Assembly (NCBI RefSeq): GCF_006364715.1
Contig: NZ_CP040984.1
Location: 186,001-250,000 of the forward strand
Source: Candidatus Methylopumilus planktonicus
Lineage (GTDB): Bacteria > Pseudomonadota > Gammaproteobacteria > Burkholderiales > Methylophilaceae
Reading direction: 5' to 3'
DNA length: 64,000 nucleotides
The notes below the pieces were generated by a model. That model worked only from the letters and a program-made list of their open reading frames with translations, searched no databases and was not told where the DNA came from. The translations under genes were made by a program, and so were the position numbers. The number at the start of each line of letters is the position of its first letter. The first letter of the stretch is position 1. Below are positions 25,219 to 34,566 of the stretch, in pieces.

Positions 25219-25761
25219 TTATTTTCTAATTATTTTTTTACTAACAAAATCTTGAATCGTTGTAGGTTTTTTTTCACTACCAATATTCCCATCAATAATC
25301 TTCACTTTAGTCCTAAACAAATTTTTACATGCCCTAAGAGTTTTGATGGATTGTTTATGGCTTAAGTTAGCACTTGTCGAGGTGATTGGAAAGTTGATTG
25401 AATTTAATAAATTTAAAGTGCTTTTAACTTTAGGGAGTCTTATAGCAATATTATGACTGCCCCCTCTTAACCATGAGGGACAATAATTAGACGAAGGTAC
25501 TAACCAAGTATGAGGGCCGGGCCATTTATCCATCATTTCTTTTTTTTGTGTCTCTGACAGATCTTTCATATATGCTCGCAAATGATTTATCTTGGAGCTA
25601 ATTAAAATAAAACCTTTTGATCGAGACCTTTTTTTTAACCATAGAATTTTTTCTACCGCATATTTATTTTTTGGATCACAACCCAATCCATAACAGGACT
25701 CAGTGGGATAGGCTATAACACCACCTTGTTTTAGATAACGGATTAAGCGTTGGTTAGTCAA
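25219..25761 (-). CDS. tsaC: Threonylcarbamoyl-AMP synthase (TsaC/YrdC family)
   Basis: Makes L-threonylcarbamoyl-AMP from Thr, bicarbonate and ATP for the t6A37 modification of ANN-decoding tRNAs. The 180-residue single-domain protein is the short TsaC form, with the nucleotide-binding opening GGVIAYPTESCYGLGCDP, KKRSRSKGFILI, WPGPHTWLVP and the SANLSHKQS segment. The partner tsaB is at 50656. Family-level alternative: the YciO branch, whose role is less clear, but gene size favours TsaC. Confidence 0.85.
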   Translation of the reverse strand: MTNQRLIRYLKQGGVIAYPTESCYGLGCDPKNKYAVEKILWLKKRSRSKGFILISSKINHLRAYMKDLSETQKKEMMDKWPGPHTWLVPSSNYCPSWLRGGSHNIAIRLPKVKSTLNLLNSINFPITSTSANLSHKQSIKTLRACKNLFRTKVKIIDGNIGSEKKPTTIQDFVSKKIIRK

Positions 25762-25762
25762 T

Positions 25763-27034
25763 TTAATTATTATTTAATGCTCTGTAACCTATATCTTGTC
25801 GATATTGGGCGCCAGTAAATTTAACAGTACTGATAGCCTCATAAGCTTGAATTTGCGCCTCTTTTAAAGAATTACCAAGCGCAGTGACGGCTAAAACTCT
25901 TCCGCCTGAAGTTAGAAGTTTATTATCTTTGTATATAGTACCTGCATGAAATATATAGCTATCAGGAATAATGCGATCTTCAATATGAATTTCATCATTT
26001 AGCTTTGGAGACTCAGGGTAGCCAGCCGACGCTAAAACAACAGCTAGCGCTGTTCTTGTGTCCCATTCGATTTCTAATGAATCAATTTGTCCGAGAGCTG
26101 CCGTGTATAGAATTTCAAACAAATCACTTTTAAGCCTCATGAGAATGGGTTGTGTTTCAGGGTCTCCCATTCGACAATTATATTCTAATGTTTTTACATC
26201 ACCCTTTTTAGTAATCATGAGACCTGCGTAAAGGAATCCAGTAAATGGAATGCCATCTTTGCCCATGCCATTGATAGTGGGGTAGATAATTTCATCCATG
26301 ACTTTAGAATAAATTTCTTTAGTAACTATAGGTGCAGGAGAGTATGCTCCCATACCGCCTGTGTTAGGCCCCATATCATGATCTAAAAGTCTTTTATGGT
26401 CTTGACTTGTAGCAAGCGGGAGAATTGTTTTGCCATCACATATAACCATAAAGCTAGCTTCTTCACCTTCAAGAAATTCTTCAATTACAATTTTCGCTCC
26501 TGCATCTCCAAATTTATTGTCTACAAGCATAAAGTCAATTGCATCATGAGCTTCATCGACTGTCAGCGCAACAATGACACCTTTTCCAGAAGCTAACCCA
26601 TCCGCTTTAATAACAATGGGCGCACCATGCTCATTAACATAGTGATGCGCTTCATCTGGCATTTTAAATGTTCTATATTTTGCAGTAGGAATGTTGTGCC
26701 TATACATGAAATCTTTGGCAAAATCCTTAGAGCTTTCAAGTTGAGCAGCTTTTTGAGTGGGTCCAAAAATATTCAAATTTTTAGATCTGAATAAATCAAC
26801 AATGCCTTTGGAAAGTGGCAGCTCTGGACCAACAATAGTGAGGTCAATTTTTTCTTTAATTGCAAAATCTGAAAGAAGATTAATATCGGTCAGATCAATA
26901 TTGTTGAATTTTGGATTGAGGTGCGTTCCGCCATTACCTGGCGCAATAAAAATAGCATTTATTTTTTTGCTATGAGAAAGTTTCCATGCCATTGCATGTT
27001 CTCTGCCGCCACTTCCAATGACTAGAACTTTCAT
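25763..27034 (-). CDS. purD: Phosphoribosylamine-glycine ligase
   Basis: ATP-grasp enzyme joining glycine to phosphoribosylamine, the second step of de novo purine synthesis. The 423-residue product shows GSGGREHAMAWKL at the start, the ATP-grasp segment KADGLASGKGVIVA, the signature GGMGAYSP and RMGDPETQPIL near residue 290. Length is usual (E. coli 429). It starts 3 bases after purH, forming a purHD pair in one operon. Confidence 0.98.
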   Translation of the reverse strand: MKVLVIGSGGREHAMAWKLSHSKKINAIFIAPGNGGTHLNPKFNNIDLTDINLLSDFAIKEKIDLTIVGPELPLSKGIVDLFRSKNLNIFGPTQKAAQLESSKDFAKDFMYRHNIPTAKYRTFKMPDEAHHYVNEHGAPIVIKADGLASGKGVIVALTVDEAHDAIDFMLVDNKFGDAGAKIVIEEFLEGEEASFMVICDGKTILPLATSQDHKRLLDHDMGPNTGGMGAYSPAPIVTKEIYSKVMDEIIYPTINGMGKDGIPFTGFLYAGLMITKKGDVKTLEYNCRMGDPETQPILMRLKSDLFEILYTAALGQIDSLEIEWDTRTALAVVLASAGYPESPKLNDEIHIEDRIIPDSYIFHAGTIYKDNKLLTSGGRVLAVTALGNSLKEAQIQAYEAISTVKFTGAQYRQDIGYRALNNN

Positions 27035-27037
27035 AAA

Positions 27038-28597
27038 CTAATGCCTAAAGTGACGATATCCAGTAAATAACATTACAAGACCTAAATCATCAGCTGCAGA
27101 GATGACCTCCTCATCTCTTAAGCTTCCGCCTGGCTGAATAACGCAATTTGCACCAGCTGCGGCAATCACATCAATCCCATCTCTAAAGGGAAAGAAAGCG
27201 TCTGAAGCGACCACAGAATTTGTTAAATCAAGATTTGCATTCTGTGCTTTTATAGAAGCAATCTTGGTACTATCAACTCTACTCATCTGACCTGCGCCGA
27301 TACCTATAGTTTGATTGTTTTTACAAAATACAATGGCATTTGATTTAACATACTTAGCAACTCGCCATGCAAAAAGCATGTCAGCTATTTGTTCTTCATT
27401 AGGTTTAAGTTTAGAAACTACTTTGCAATGTTTAATATCTATATTGAAATTGTCTGGTGATTGGACAAGTAAGCCACCACCAATTTTTTTCAATTCAAAA
27501 GCATTAAAGCTATTATCGAGCGAAACTTTTAATAATCTAATATTTGGTTTTGATTCAAATATTTTAAGTGATTCAGTATCGTAAGATGGGGCGATTACAA
27601 CTTCGACAAATTGAGAAATAATTTGAGATGCAGTATTTTTGTCTAACGAAACGTTTGAAGCAATAATGCCGCCGAATGCGGATGTTGGATCAGTTAAAAA
27701 TGCTTTTTTATAAGCATCGAATAAGTCTTTTGAAGATCCGACGCCGCATGGATTAGCATGTTTTACAATCACGCAAGATGGTAGCTCAAAGCTTTTAACA
27801 CATTCCCAGGCTGTATCCGCATCATTTAGGTTATTGTATGACAGCTCTTTACCCTGTAACTGTTGAAAGCTTGCTAGTGAGCCTTTATTGGATATTTCAT
27901 CTACATAAAAAGATGCACTTTGATGTGGGTTCTCACCATAACGTAAATCCATTTTTTTGTTAAACGCGAGGTTAAGTTTGTTAGGGTAAGTTATATTTTT
28001 ATTTATATCCAGTCCGTTAAGATAATTCGAAATAGCTGAATCATATTTTGCAGTATGCTCAAAAGCTTTCTTGGCCAAACTCAATCTCAAATCTAGATCA
28101 AGTGACCCATTATTTTGCCTTAAAGCATCTTCAATAAGTTTGTAGTCCGCTGCATCAGTAACAATTGCCACACCATTATAATTTTTTGCTGACGATCGAA
28201 TCATTGCAGGACCACCGATATCAATATTTTCAATAGCTTCAGAAAGCGGGCAATTTTCTTTAGATATGGTTGTTTCGAATGGATACAAGTTCACTACTAC
28301 TAAATCGATTAAAGGTATATTCGATTTAGCCATTGTTTGTAGATGGTTTTCGTCATCTCTCTTTCCAAGTATGCCGCCATGTATCTTTGGATGAAGTGTT
28401 TTAACTCTACCATCTAACATTTCTGGGAAGCCAGTGTAATCACTTACTTCAATGACAGGAATATTATTATCAGCAAACAATTTTGCTGTACCACCAGTAG
28501 ATAAAATTTCAACTTTGTATTTAATTAGCGTCTTAGCGAATTCGATAATACCTTTTTTGTCTGAAACGCTTATGAGAGCTCGTTTGATTTCAATCAT
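27038..28597 (-). CDS. purH: Bifunctional AICAR formyltransferase / IMP cyclohydrolase
   Basis: Carries out the last two steps of IMP synthesis. The 519-residue product has the N-terminal MGS-like cyclohydrolase domain (RALISVSDKKGIIEFAK, STGGTAKLF, EMLDGRVKTLHPKIHGGIL) and the C-terminal transformylase with DLRYGENPHQSA and the catalytic KHANPCG loop near residue 267, and SDAFFPFRDGID at the end. It lies 2 bases after fis. The dusB-fis-purH order is common in betaproteobacteria. Confidence 0.98.
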   Translation of the reverse strand: MIEIKRALISVSDKKGIIEFAKTLIKYKVEILSTGGTAKLFADNNIPVIEVSDYTGFPEMLDGRVKTLHPKIHGGILGKRDDENHLQTMAKSNIPLIDLVVVNLYPFETTISKENCPLSEAIENIDIGGPAMIRSSAKNYNGVAIVTDAADYKLIEDALRQNNGSLDLDLRLSLAKKAFEHTAKYDSAISNYLNGLDINKNITYPNKLNLAFNKKMDLRYGENPHQSASFYVDEISNKGSLASFQQLQGKELSYNNLNDADTAWECVKSFELPSCVIVKHANPCGVGSSKDLFDAYKKAFLTDPTSAFGGIIASNVSLDKNTASQIISQFVEVVIAPSYDTESLKIFESKPNIRLLKVSLDNSFNAFELKKIGGGLLVQSPDNFNIDIKHCKVVSKLKPNEEQIADMLFAWRVAKYVKSNAIVFCKNNQTIGIGAGQMSRVDSTKIASIKAQNANLDLTNSVVASDAFFPFRDGIDVIAAAGANCVIQPGGSLRDEEVISAADDLGLVMLFTGYRHFRH

Positions 28598-28599
28598 GA

Positions 28600-28839
28600 C
28601 TAAATATCAATCTTATGTTGTTTTAATTTTTTTCTAAGCGTATTTCTATTAAGGCCAAGGATTTCTGCAGCCTTACTTTGATTGCCTTTTGAAATGCCCA
28701 TGATGTAACTAATGAGTGGCTTCTCTACCATACCAATGACCATATCGTAAACATTCGTTGGGTGTTCGCCGTCTAGATCTTTAAAGTATTGATCTAGAGA
28801 TTCGTTTACACAATCAGGAATATCTGTCTTCTTTTCCAT
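28600..28839 (-). CDS. fis: DNA-binding protein Fis
   Basis: A small nucleoid and regulatory protein that bends DNA, controls rRNA promoters and helps recombination. The 79-residue product has the C-terminal helix-turn-helix GNQSKAAEILGLNRNTLRKKL (residues 53 to 73) nearly identical to proteobacterial Fis, with a short N-terminal arm, typical of beta forms (E. coli 98). The start overlaps the dusB stop by one base (28839), the classical dusB-fis coupling. Confidence 0.94.
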   Translation of the reverse strand: MEKKTDIPDCVNESLDQYFKDLDGEHPTNVYDMVIGMVEKPLISYIMGISKGNQSKAAEILGLNRNTLRKKLKQHKIDI

Positions 28840-29849
28840 TAAGCTACCAACATTTCTTCTTCATACTTTATATAAGGAGATTCGATCGAAAGAAAATTAA
28901 AATAATCTTCGATAGTTTTAATTTGTGCATCGACTGTTTCAATTGTATTCATATAGTGTCTAAAATTTGCAGAATTTTTTAATCCTTTTGTGTACCAAGA
29001 AATATGTTTTCTAGCAATTTTTAATCCTGCATTTTCACCATAAAAGCTATAAAGTTCATTCACATGAGCAATGGTAGTATTTTTGATTTCATCAATAGAC
29101 GGATTATCTAAATGCATTCCTGTTTTAAGATAGTGATCAATTTCTCTAAAAATCCAAGGCTTGCCCTGAGCTGCTCTACCGATCATTACCCCATCTACAC
29201 CCGTATAATCTAAAACATATCTAGCTTTTTCCGGTGAAGTGATATCGCCATTGGCGATGACGGGAATCTTTACTGACTGTTTCACTTTGGCAATGGTGTC
29301 ATATTCAGCTTCACCCATATATAAACAAGCCCTCGTTCTGCCATGAATAGCTAATGCTTTAATGCCAATATCTTCAGCAATTTTTGCAATCTCTATAGCA
29401 TTACGATTTTGAGTGTCCCAGCCAGTTCTTATTTTTAGTGTGACTGGCACATTTACAGACTTTACAACGGAAGATAATATTTTTTGCACAAGTGGCTCAT
29501 CTTTAAGAAGCGCTGACCCAGCCATCACGTTACATATTTTTTTTGCAGGACATCCCATGTTGATATCGATAATTTGAGCGCCATGATCCACATTAAATTG
29601 AGCAGCCTCCGCCATCATTTTAGGATCAGCACCAGCAATTTGAACTGATATTGGATCTACTTCGCCTTCGTGATTGGCGCGACGAAGTGTTTTTTGGCTG
29701 CCATATAGAAGTGAATTTGATGTCACCATTTCACTTACTGCCATGCCAGCACCAAACTTTTTACAAAGTTGGCGGAAAGGGCGATCTGTGACGCCTGCCA
29801 TGGGGGCGACTACGAGATTATTTTTAATGGAAATGGAGCCTATTTGCAC
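28839..29849 (-). CDS. dusB: tRNA-dihydrouridine synthase B
   Basis: Flavin enzyme that reduces a specific uridine in the tRNA D-loop region to dihydrouridine. The 336-residue product starts at GTG 29849 (MQIGSISIKNN) and has APMAGVTDRPFR, INMGCPAKKICNVMAGSALL with the catalytic Cys near residue 99, TLKIRTGW, IHGRTRACLY and VIANGDITSPEKA, which place it in the DusB subgroup. Fis follows with a 1-base overlap. A perfect palindrome lies 25 to 43 bases upstream. Confidence 0.96.
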   Translation of the reverse strand: MQIGSISIKNNLVVAPMAGVTDRPFRQLCKKFGAGMAVSEMVTSNSLLYGSQKTLRRANHEGEVDPISVQIAGADPKMMAEAAQFNVDHGAQIIDINMGCPAKKICNVMAGSALLKDEPLVQKILSSVVKSVNVPVTLKIRTGWDTQNRNAIEIAKIAEDIGIKALAIHGRTRACLYMGEAEYDTIAKVKQSVKIPVIANGDITSPEKARYVLDYTGVDGVMIGRAAQGKPWIFREIDHYLKTGMHLDNPSIDEIKNTTIAHVNELYSFYGENAGLKIARKHISWYTKGLKNSANFRHYMNTIETVDAQIKTIEDYFNFLSIESPYIKYEEEMLVA

Positions 29850-29873
29850 TGTCGTATATTTACTTAGGGAAAG

Positions 29874-29892
29874 TTGCCTATTTTATAGGCAA
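29874..29892. promoter_or_regulatory. Perfect 8-bp inverted repeat upstream of dusB-fis
   Basis: TTGCCTAT, TTT, ATAGGCAA: an exact 8-bp stem with a 3-base centre, in the 73-base gap between the CinA-like gene and dusB. Without a strong T-run on either side it looks more like an operator or transcript hairpin than a terminator. The binding factor is unknown. Confidence 0.4.
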
Positions 29893-29922
29893 ATGGCTTT
29901 TTATAAAAGTGAAGACTTCAAA

Positions 29923-30657
29923 TTACTTATGCCATTCATAGCCTAAATTAACAATTTTGACTTGTATTTCTAGCATGGCTTCAGCGACTAATTTTGATGG
30001 GCCTTTAACACCAAGCTCAATAGTCTTCATAGGTTCTAATTTTGGGAGGCTAAAAAGTTTAATTTCTGGATATTTTTTTACAATCTCATTCATCAAATCA
30101 ATCAATTTACTTTCACTTACATCATTTATCCAAACCGAAGCTTCAGCAAAGTCATTTTGATTTAATAGTTCTTTATAGTGAGTATTGAGAATCCATTCAA
30201 CCATTGGCCAGGCCATTTCTGGGAAGCCTGGTAGGAAATGATGACCATTAATTTTAAATCCTGGGATTTTATTAATCTCATTCGGAATCAATAATGCTCC
30301 CTTTGGAATATCTGCCATCAAGACTCTTTTAGGATATGCTCCCTCACCAAACTGTTCTTCAATCAGTTTCACAGCTTCATCATTTCTGGTTAAGTGAAGT
30401 TCAAAAGCGTCTGCAGCAGCCTGCCTTGTAAAGTCATCTGGTGTTGCACCAATACCACCAAAAGAGAAAACAATAGTATTGGATTTTATTGATTGTCTGA
30501 TTGATTGAATAATATCTTTCGAATCATCTTGAATGTATTTCACCCAAGACAATGAAAGGCCATATTTTTTTAATGTTTTTTTTAAGTATTCAAAATGTTT
30601 ATCTTGTCTTTTGCCAGATAAAATCTCATCGCCAATAATTAAAGTACCAAATTCCAT
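29923..30657 (-). CDS. CinA-like / molybdopterin-binding domain protein
   Basis: A 244-residue protein of the MoCF_biosynth (MogA/MoaB-like) fold, related to the N-terminal half of CinA. It has GTLIIGDEILSGKRQDKH at the start, SFGGIGATPDDFTRQAAA (the GGxG-TPDD loop, about residues 67 to 84) and a conserved GFKINGHHFLPGFPEMAW. The nicotinamide-nucleotide amidase domain of full CinA is absent, so the CinA deamidase role should not be assumed; family members may act as nucleotide-recycling pyrophosphatases. It begins one base after the polA stop. Confidence 0.8.
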   Translation of the reverse strand: MEFGTLIIGDEILSGKRQDKHFEYLKKTLKKYGLSLSWVKYIQDDSKDIIQSIRQSIKSNTIVFSFGGIGATPDDFTRQAAADAFELHLTRNDEAVKLIEEQFGEGAYPKRVLMADIPKGALLIPNEINKIPGFKINGHHFLPGFPEMAWPMVEWILNTHYKELLNQNDFAEASVWINDVSESKLIDLMNEIVKKYPEIKLFSLPKLEPMKTIELGVKGPSKLVAEAMLEIQVKIVNLGYEWHK

Positions 30658-30658
30658 T

Positions 30659-33388
30659 CTAGTGTGCCGTATCCCAATTCAATCCAACGCCGATATCTAC
30701 GATAAGAGGAATATCAAGATTTGCAACGCCCTCCATTAAGAGAGGTAATTCTTTTCGTAAAATATTGATTTCGTCTTGAGGCACTTCAAACACAAGCTCA
30801 TCGTGTACCTGCATAATCATTTTTGTTTTTAAGTGTGTGTTTTGAGAAAGCCATTGATCGACTGAAATCATGGCTAACTTAATGAGGTCAGCAGCAGTGC
30901 CCTGCATCGGGGCATTAATTGCTGCTCTTTCTGCTGCAGCTCTTCTAATACCATTCGAGCTATTAATTTCTGGAATCCATAATCGTCTGCCAAAAAATGT
31001 TTCTACATAACCTTTATCTTTAGCAAATAATTTCGCTTCCTCCATGTAGCGTTTAACGCCAGGGTATCTGGCAAAATAAGTCTCAATATAATTTGAGGCC
31101 GCACTGCGCTCAATACCAAGTGATTTTGATAAACCGAATACACTCATGCCATAAATCAAGCCAAAATTAATCACTTTTGCATAGCGCCTTTGTTCTTGGG
31201 AAACACTACCTAGGTCGCAACCAAAGATTTCAGCTGCTGTTGATTTATGAATATCTTCATTATTCTTGAAAGCTTCAAGCAATCGTTTATCTTGAGATAA
31301 GTGAGCCATGATTCTTAACTCTATTTGAGAATAGTCTGCAGATAGAATGGACGAGCCTTCATTCGCAATAAATGCTTCTCTTATTTTTCTTCCTTCCAGG
31401 GTTCGGATTGGGATATTTTGTAAATTAGGATCTGAACTTGCAAGACGCCCTGTAATTGCTACGGCCTGGTTGTAGCTTGTATGAATCCGCCCAGTGTTGG
31501 CATTAATCATTTTTGGTAGTTTATCTGTGTAGGTTGATTTAAGCTTAGATAGACTCCGATGTTCGAGTAATAATTTGGGTAAAGGATAATCTAAGGCTAA
31601 ATCTTGCAATACTTCTTCATCCGTAGAAGGAGCGCCTGAAGGTGTTTTTTTCAAAGATTTAATACCTAGCTTATTAAATAAAATATCTTGTAATTGTTTA
31701 GGCGAGGCGAGATTGAAAGGCTGTCCTGCTAATTGATAAGCCTCTTCTTCTAGCAGTAGAATTTTTTTACCAATTTCATGACTTTGTGCATTTAATTTTT
31801 TGTCATCTACAAGCACACCGTTTCTTTCGATCTTTAAAAGGACTCCAGCGGCAGGCATTTCAATATTTTCATAAATAAATTTAAGTGACACATCACTTTC
31901 AATTGTAGGATTAAAGAATTGATTTAATTGTAAAGTGACGTCCGCATCTTCAGATGAATAATGAGATGCTACATAAATATCAACCTGATTAAATTTAAGT
32001 TGATTCACGCCCTTGCCAGCAACATCTTCATAACTGACACAGGTGTGACCTAGATGCCTTAAGCTTAAATTATCCATGCCATGGCTTTGATGACTTTCCG
32101 TCACATAGCTTTGTAACATTGTATCGTGCTTAATGCCTTTAAGATGTATGCCGTGATTTAAAAATACATGCGCATCATATTTAATGTTTTGACCAATTTT
32201 TTTAATTTTTTCATCTTCTAACATGGGCTTCAGTAAATTTAATATAGTATCAATTGATAACTGTTCGGGAGCTCCAGGATAATCATGCGCTAAAGGAATA
32301 TAAGCTGCTTCCCCGGCATTTACTGCTATCGATATACCTACAATTTTTGCCTGCATAGTGTCGAGCGAGTTAGTTTCTGTGTCGACACAGACATATTTTT
32401 TTTCTTTAATTTTTTCTAGCCATACATGTAATAGATCTTTGTCGAATATTGTGTCGTATTTTATTTTAGAAATAAAATGACTAGGCGATTTGATAGATAT
32501 TTTTTCTTCACTACTTTTACCTGATAAATTATTCTCAGAGCTACCTTCTTTAATTTCGTTAAGCCAATTCTTAAATTCAAATCTCTGATATAAATTTTCT
32601 AAAGTGGATGGGTCTTGCGCTTTAGGTTTGAAATTATCCCAATTTTTGTCGATATCAAGATCACATCGAATCGTAATAAGATCTTTAGCTTTAGGAATCC
32701 AATCGAGCGCTTTCCTTAAATTTTCACCGACGACACCTGAGAATTGAGCAGCATTATTTACGATATTGTCGAGTGTTTGATATTCATTAAGCCACTTCAA
32801 TGCAGTTTTAGGACCCACTTTTTCAACGCCAGGGACGTTATCTGAGGTGTCTCCAATAAGCGTTAAGTAATCTATAATTTGATTAGGCATCAGCCCAAAT
32901 TTGTTTTTGACACCCTCTATATCAAGTTTTTCATTCGTCATCGTATTAATTAAAGTGACATGTTTATTAACAAGCTGAGCTAAATCCTTATCGCCTGTTG
33001 AGACCACGACATTAAATTGATGTTGGGTGGCTTCCTTACATAAGGTACCAATCACATCATCAGCCTCAACACCCTCTTGAATAAGAATCGGCCAGCCCAT
33101 CGCTGTAATGGCTTCATGAAGCGGCTGAATTTGAGCTCTTAAATCATCAGGCATCGCTGATCGATTAGCCTTATACTCGGGATAAAGATCATTCCTGAAA
33201 GTTTTTCCTTTTGCATCAAAAACGCAAACGCTATAATCAGAAGGGAACTCTTTGTGGAGTTTTCGGAGCATATTTAAGACGCCATAAATAGCTCCAGTAG
33301 GTTCTTGGCGACTGTTTCTAAGGTCAGGCAATCCATGAAACGCCCGATAAAGATAAGAAGAGCCATCGACCAATAATAGTGTTTTCAT
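30659..33388 (-). CDS. polA: DNA polymerase I
   Basis: Removes RNA primers and fills gaps in replication and repair. The 909-residue product keeps all three parts: 5'-3' nuclease (LLVDGSSYLYRAFHGLP, residues 4 to 20, and DNVPGVEKVGPKTA), 3'-5' proofreading exonuclease with the active DTETNSLD motif near residue 345 and EDADVTLQL, and the polymerase with SADYSQIELRIMAHLS, RRYAKVINFGLIYGMS and VHDELVFEV. Exonuclease aspartates and glutamate align with the active E. coli residues. The gene is divergent from the LOG gene across about 20 bases. Confidence 0.98.
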   Translation of the reverse strand: MKTLLLVDGSSYLYRAFHGLPDLRNSRQEPTGAIYGVLNMLRKLHKEFPSDYSVCVFDAKGKTFRNDLYPEYKANRSAMPDDLRAQIQPLHEAITAMGWPILIQEGVEADDVIGTLCKEATQHQFNVVVSTGDKDLAQLVNKHVTLINTMTNEKLDIEGVKNKFGLMPNQIIDYLTLIGDTSDNVPGVEKVGPKTALKWLNEYQTLDNIVNNAAQFSGVVGENLRKALDWIPKAKDLITIRCDLDIDKNWDNFKPKAQDPSTLENLYQRFEFKNWLNEIKEGSSENNLSGKSSEEKISIKSPSHFISKIKYDTIFDKDLLHVWLEKIKEKKYVCVDTETNSLDTMQAKIVGISIAVNAGEAAYIPLAHDYPGAPEQLSIDTILNLLKPMLEDEKIKKIGQNIKYDAHVFLNHGIHLKGIKHDTMLQSYVTESHQSHGMDNLSLRHLGHTCVSYEDVAGKGVNQLKFNQVDIYVASHYSSEDADVTLQLNQFFNPTIESDVSLKFIYENIEMPAAGVLLKIERNGVLVDDKKLNAQSHEIGKKILLLEEEAYQLAGQPFNLASPKQLQDILFNKLGIKSLKKTPSGAPSTDEEVLQDLALDYPLPKLLLEHRSLSKLKSTYTDKLPKMINANTGRIHTSYNQAVAITGRLASSDPNLQNIPIRTLEGRKIREAFIANEGSSILSADYSQIELRIMAHLSQDKRLLEAFKNNEDIHKSTAAEIFGCDLGSVSQEQRRYAKVINFGLIYGMSVFGLSKSLGIERSAASNYIETYFARYPGVKRYMEEAKLFAKDKGYVETFFGRRLWIPEINSSNGIRRAAAERAAINAPMQGTAADLIKLAMISVDQWLSQNTHLKTKMIMQVHDELVFEVPQDEINILRKELPLLMEGVANLDIPLIVDIGVGLNWDTAH

Positions 33389-33409
33389 TGTTTAACTTTG
33401 AAAGTTTTT

Positions 33410-34138
33410 ATGTCAGCAGATAAAAAGATACCTAAATTTAACGGCCCAGAATTGTTTGATGAAACTCATAACGAGAGTGAATCCTGGTATGCATTTGAAA
33501 TTATGTCAGAATTTGTTGGCGCTACCGAAAAACTTAAAAAAATAACCCCTGCCGTATCCGTGTTTGGAAGTGCTAGGGTTAGCGAAGATCATCCTTATTA
33601 CAAACTCACCGTTGATATAGCAGAGGCGCTATCCAACTCCGGGTTTAGCGTTATTTCTGGCGGTGGCCCCGGCCTTATGGAAGCTGTTAATAAAGGAGCT
33701 TCTTTAGGCAAGGGCCCTAGCATCGGGCTTAATATTAATTTGCCCCACGAACAAAAATCGAACGACTACCAGGATATTTCGATAAATTTTAAATATTTCT
33801 TTATGCGTAAAGTGATGTTTATTAAGTACGCTTCAGCTTACGTCGTCTTGCCAGGGGGATTTGGAACGCTTGATGAATTAATGGAAGTGATCACACTTAT
33901 TCAAACGGGTAAATCAAGAAAAATTCCTATCATTTTAGTAGGAAAGGAGTTCTGGTCTGGCTTACTAGACTGGTTAAAAGACAAAATCGTAAATGAGGGC
34001 ATGGCTGAATTAAAAGACTTGAATTTGATCCAAATTCTTGAGGGGCCTAAAGAGATTGTGGATGCAATATTTAGCCATTATGAATCGATTGGTTTTACGC
34101 TAACGCCCGCAGAGAGAAAAGCTCAGCTTTACTTGTAA
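33410..34138 (+). CDS. LOG-family protein (nucleoside-monophosphate phosphoribohydrolase type)
   Basis: A 242-residue protein of the LOG (lonely guy) family; characterised members split AMP or cytokinin riboside monophosphate into base and ribose phosphate. Signatures are VFGSARVSEDHPYY, VISGGGPGLMEAVNKGA near residue 85 and PGGFGTLDELMEV, which holds the catalytic-type Glu. The start chosen is ATG 33410, six bases after a GAAAG; a TTG at 33398 would add four residues. It sits beside polA, and a DUF2782 gene follows. Confidence 0.85.
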   Translation: MSADKKIPKFNGPELFDETHNESESWYAFEIMSEFVGATEKLKKITPAVSVFGSARVSEDHPYYKLTVDIAEALSNSGFSVISGGGPGLMEAVNKGASLGKGPSIGLNINLPHEQKSNDYQDISINFKYFFMRKVMFIKYASAYVVLPGGFGTLDELMEVITLIQTGKSRKIPIILVGKEFWSGLLDWLKDKIVNEGMAELKDLNLIQILEGPKEIVDAIFSHYESIGFTLTPAERKAQLYL

Positions 34139-34188
34139 ATTATCAAATAAACCATACCATCTAAAGGTTTTTTGCTAGAATCTTGTGT

Positions 34189-34533
34189 ATGAAAATACAA
34201 AACACAATTAAAGCTTTTTTATTGGCGACTGTCTTCATGAGCTTAAATGTAATGGCTGAAAAAAAACTTGAGCTTTTGGAAGAAGTGAAGCCACCACCAA
34301 AGAATTTTGAAAGCGATATTGTGGATGAGCCTCAAATTACCATCACCAAAAAAGGGGCTGATACGGTCGAAGAATACCGTATTAATGGTGAACTTTATAT
34401 GATGAAAGTAACACCCCCCGCTGGTGGGCCTTCATATTATTTATTGAAGGAAGATCAAGATGGTGGTTGGGCAAAATTTGATGGCCCTAGCCAGCCTCTC
34501 AGTGTGCCTAAATGGGTAATATTTAGATTCTAA
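34189..34533 (+). CDS. DUF2782 exported protein
   Basis: A 114-residue secreted protein of unknown function that matches DUF2782, a family found between polA and thrB in many betaproteobacteria. Residues 1 to about 23 form a signal peptide ending NVMA-E. The mature part has PQITITKKGADTVEEYRINGELYMMKVTP and a C-terminal VPKWVIFRF. The ATG at 34189 is preferred over an upstream in-frame TTG (34183). An intrinsic terminator directly follows and runs up to the thrB start. Confidence 0.8.
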   Translation: MKIQNTIKAFLLATVFMSLNVMAEKKLELLEEVKPPPKNFESDIVDEPQITITKKGADTVEEYRINGELYMMKVTPPAGGPSYYLLKEDQDGGWAKFDGPSQPLSVPKWVIFRF

Positions 34534-34540
34534 ATTTTTT

Positions 34541-34566
34541 TGAAAGGGCTTTAAGCCCTTTTTTTT
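34541..34566 (+). terminator. Intrinsic terminator abutting the thrB start codon
   Basis: AAAGGGCT (34543..34550), loop TTA, AGCCCTTT (34554..34561) and a T-run to 34566. The next base is the A of the thrB ATG (34567). It would end the LOG-DUF2782 transcript, leaving thrB with no ribosome binding site. Confidence 0.85.
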
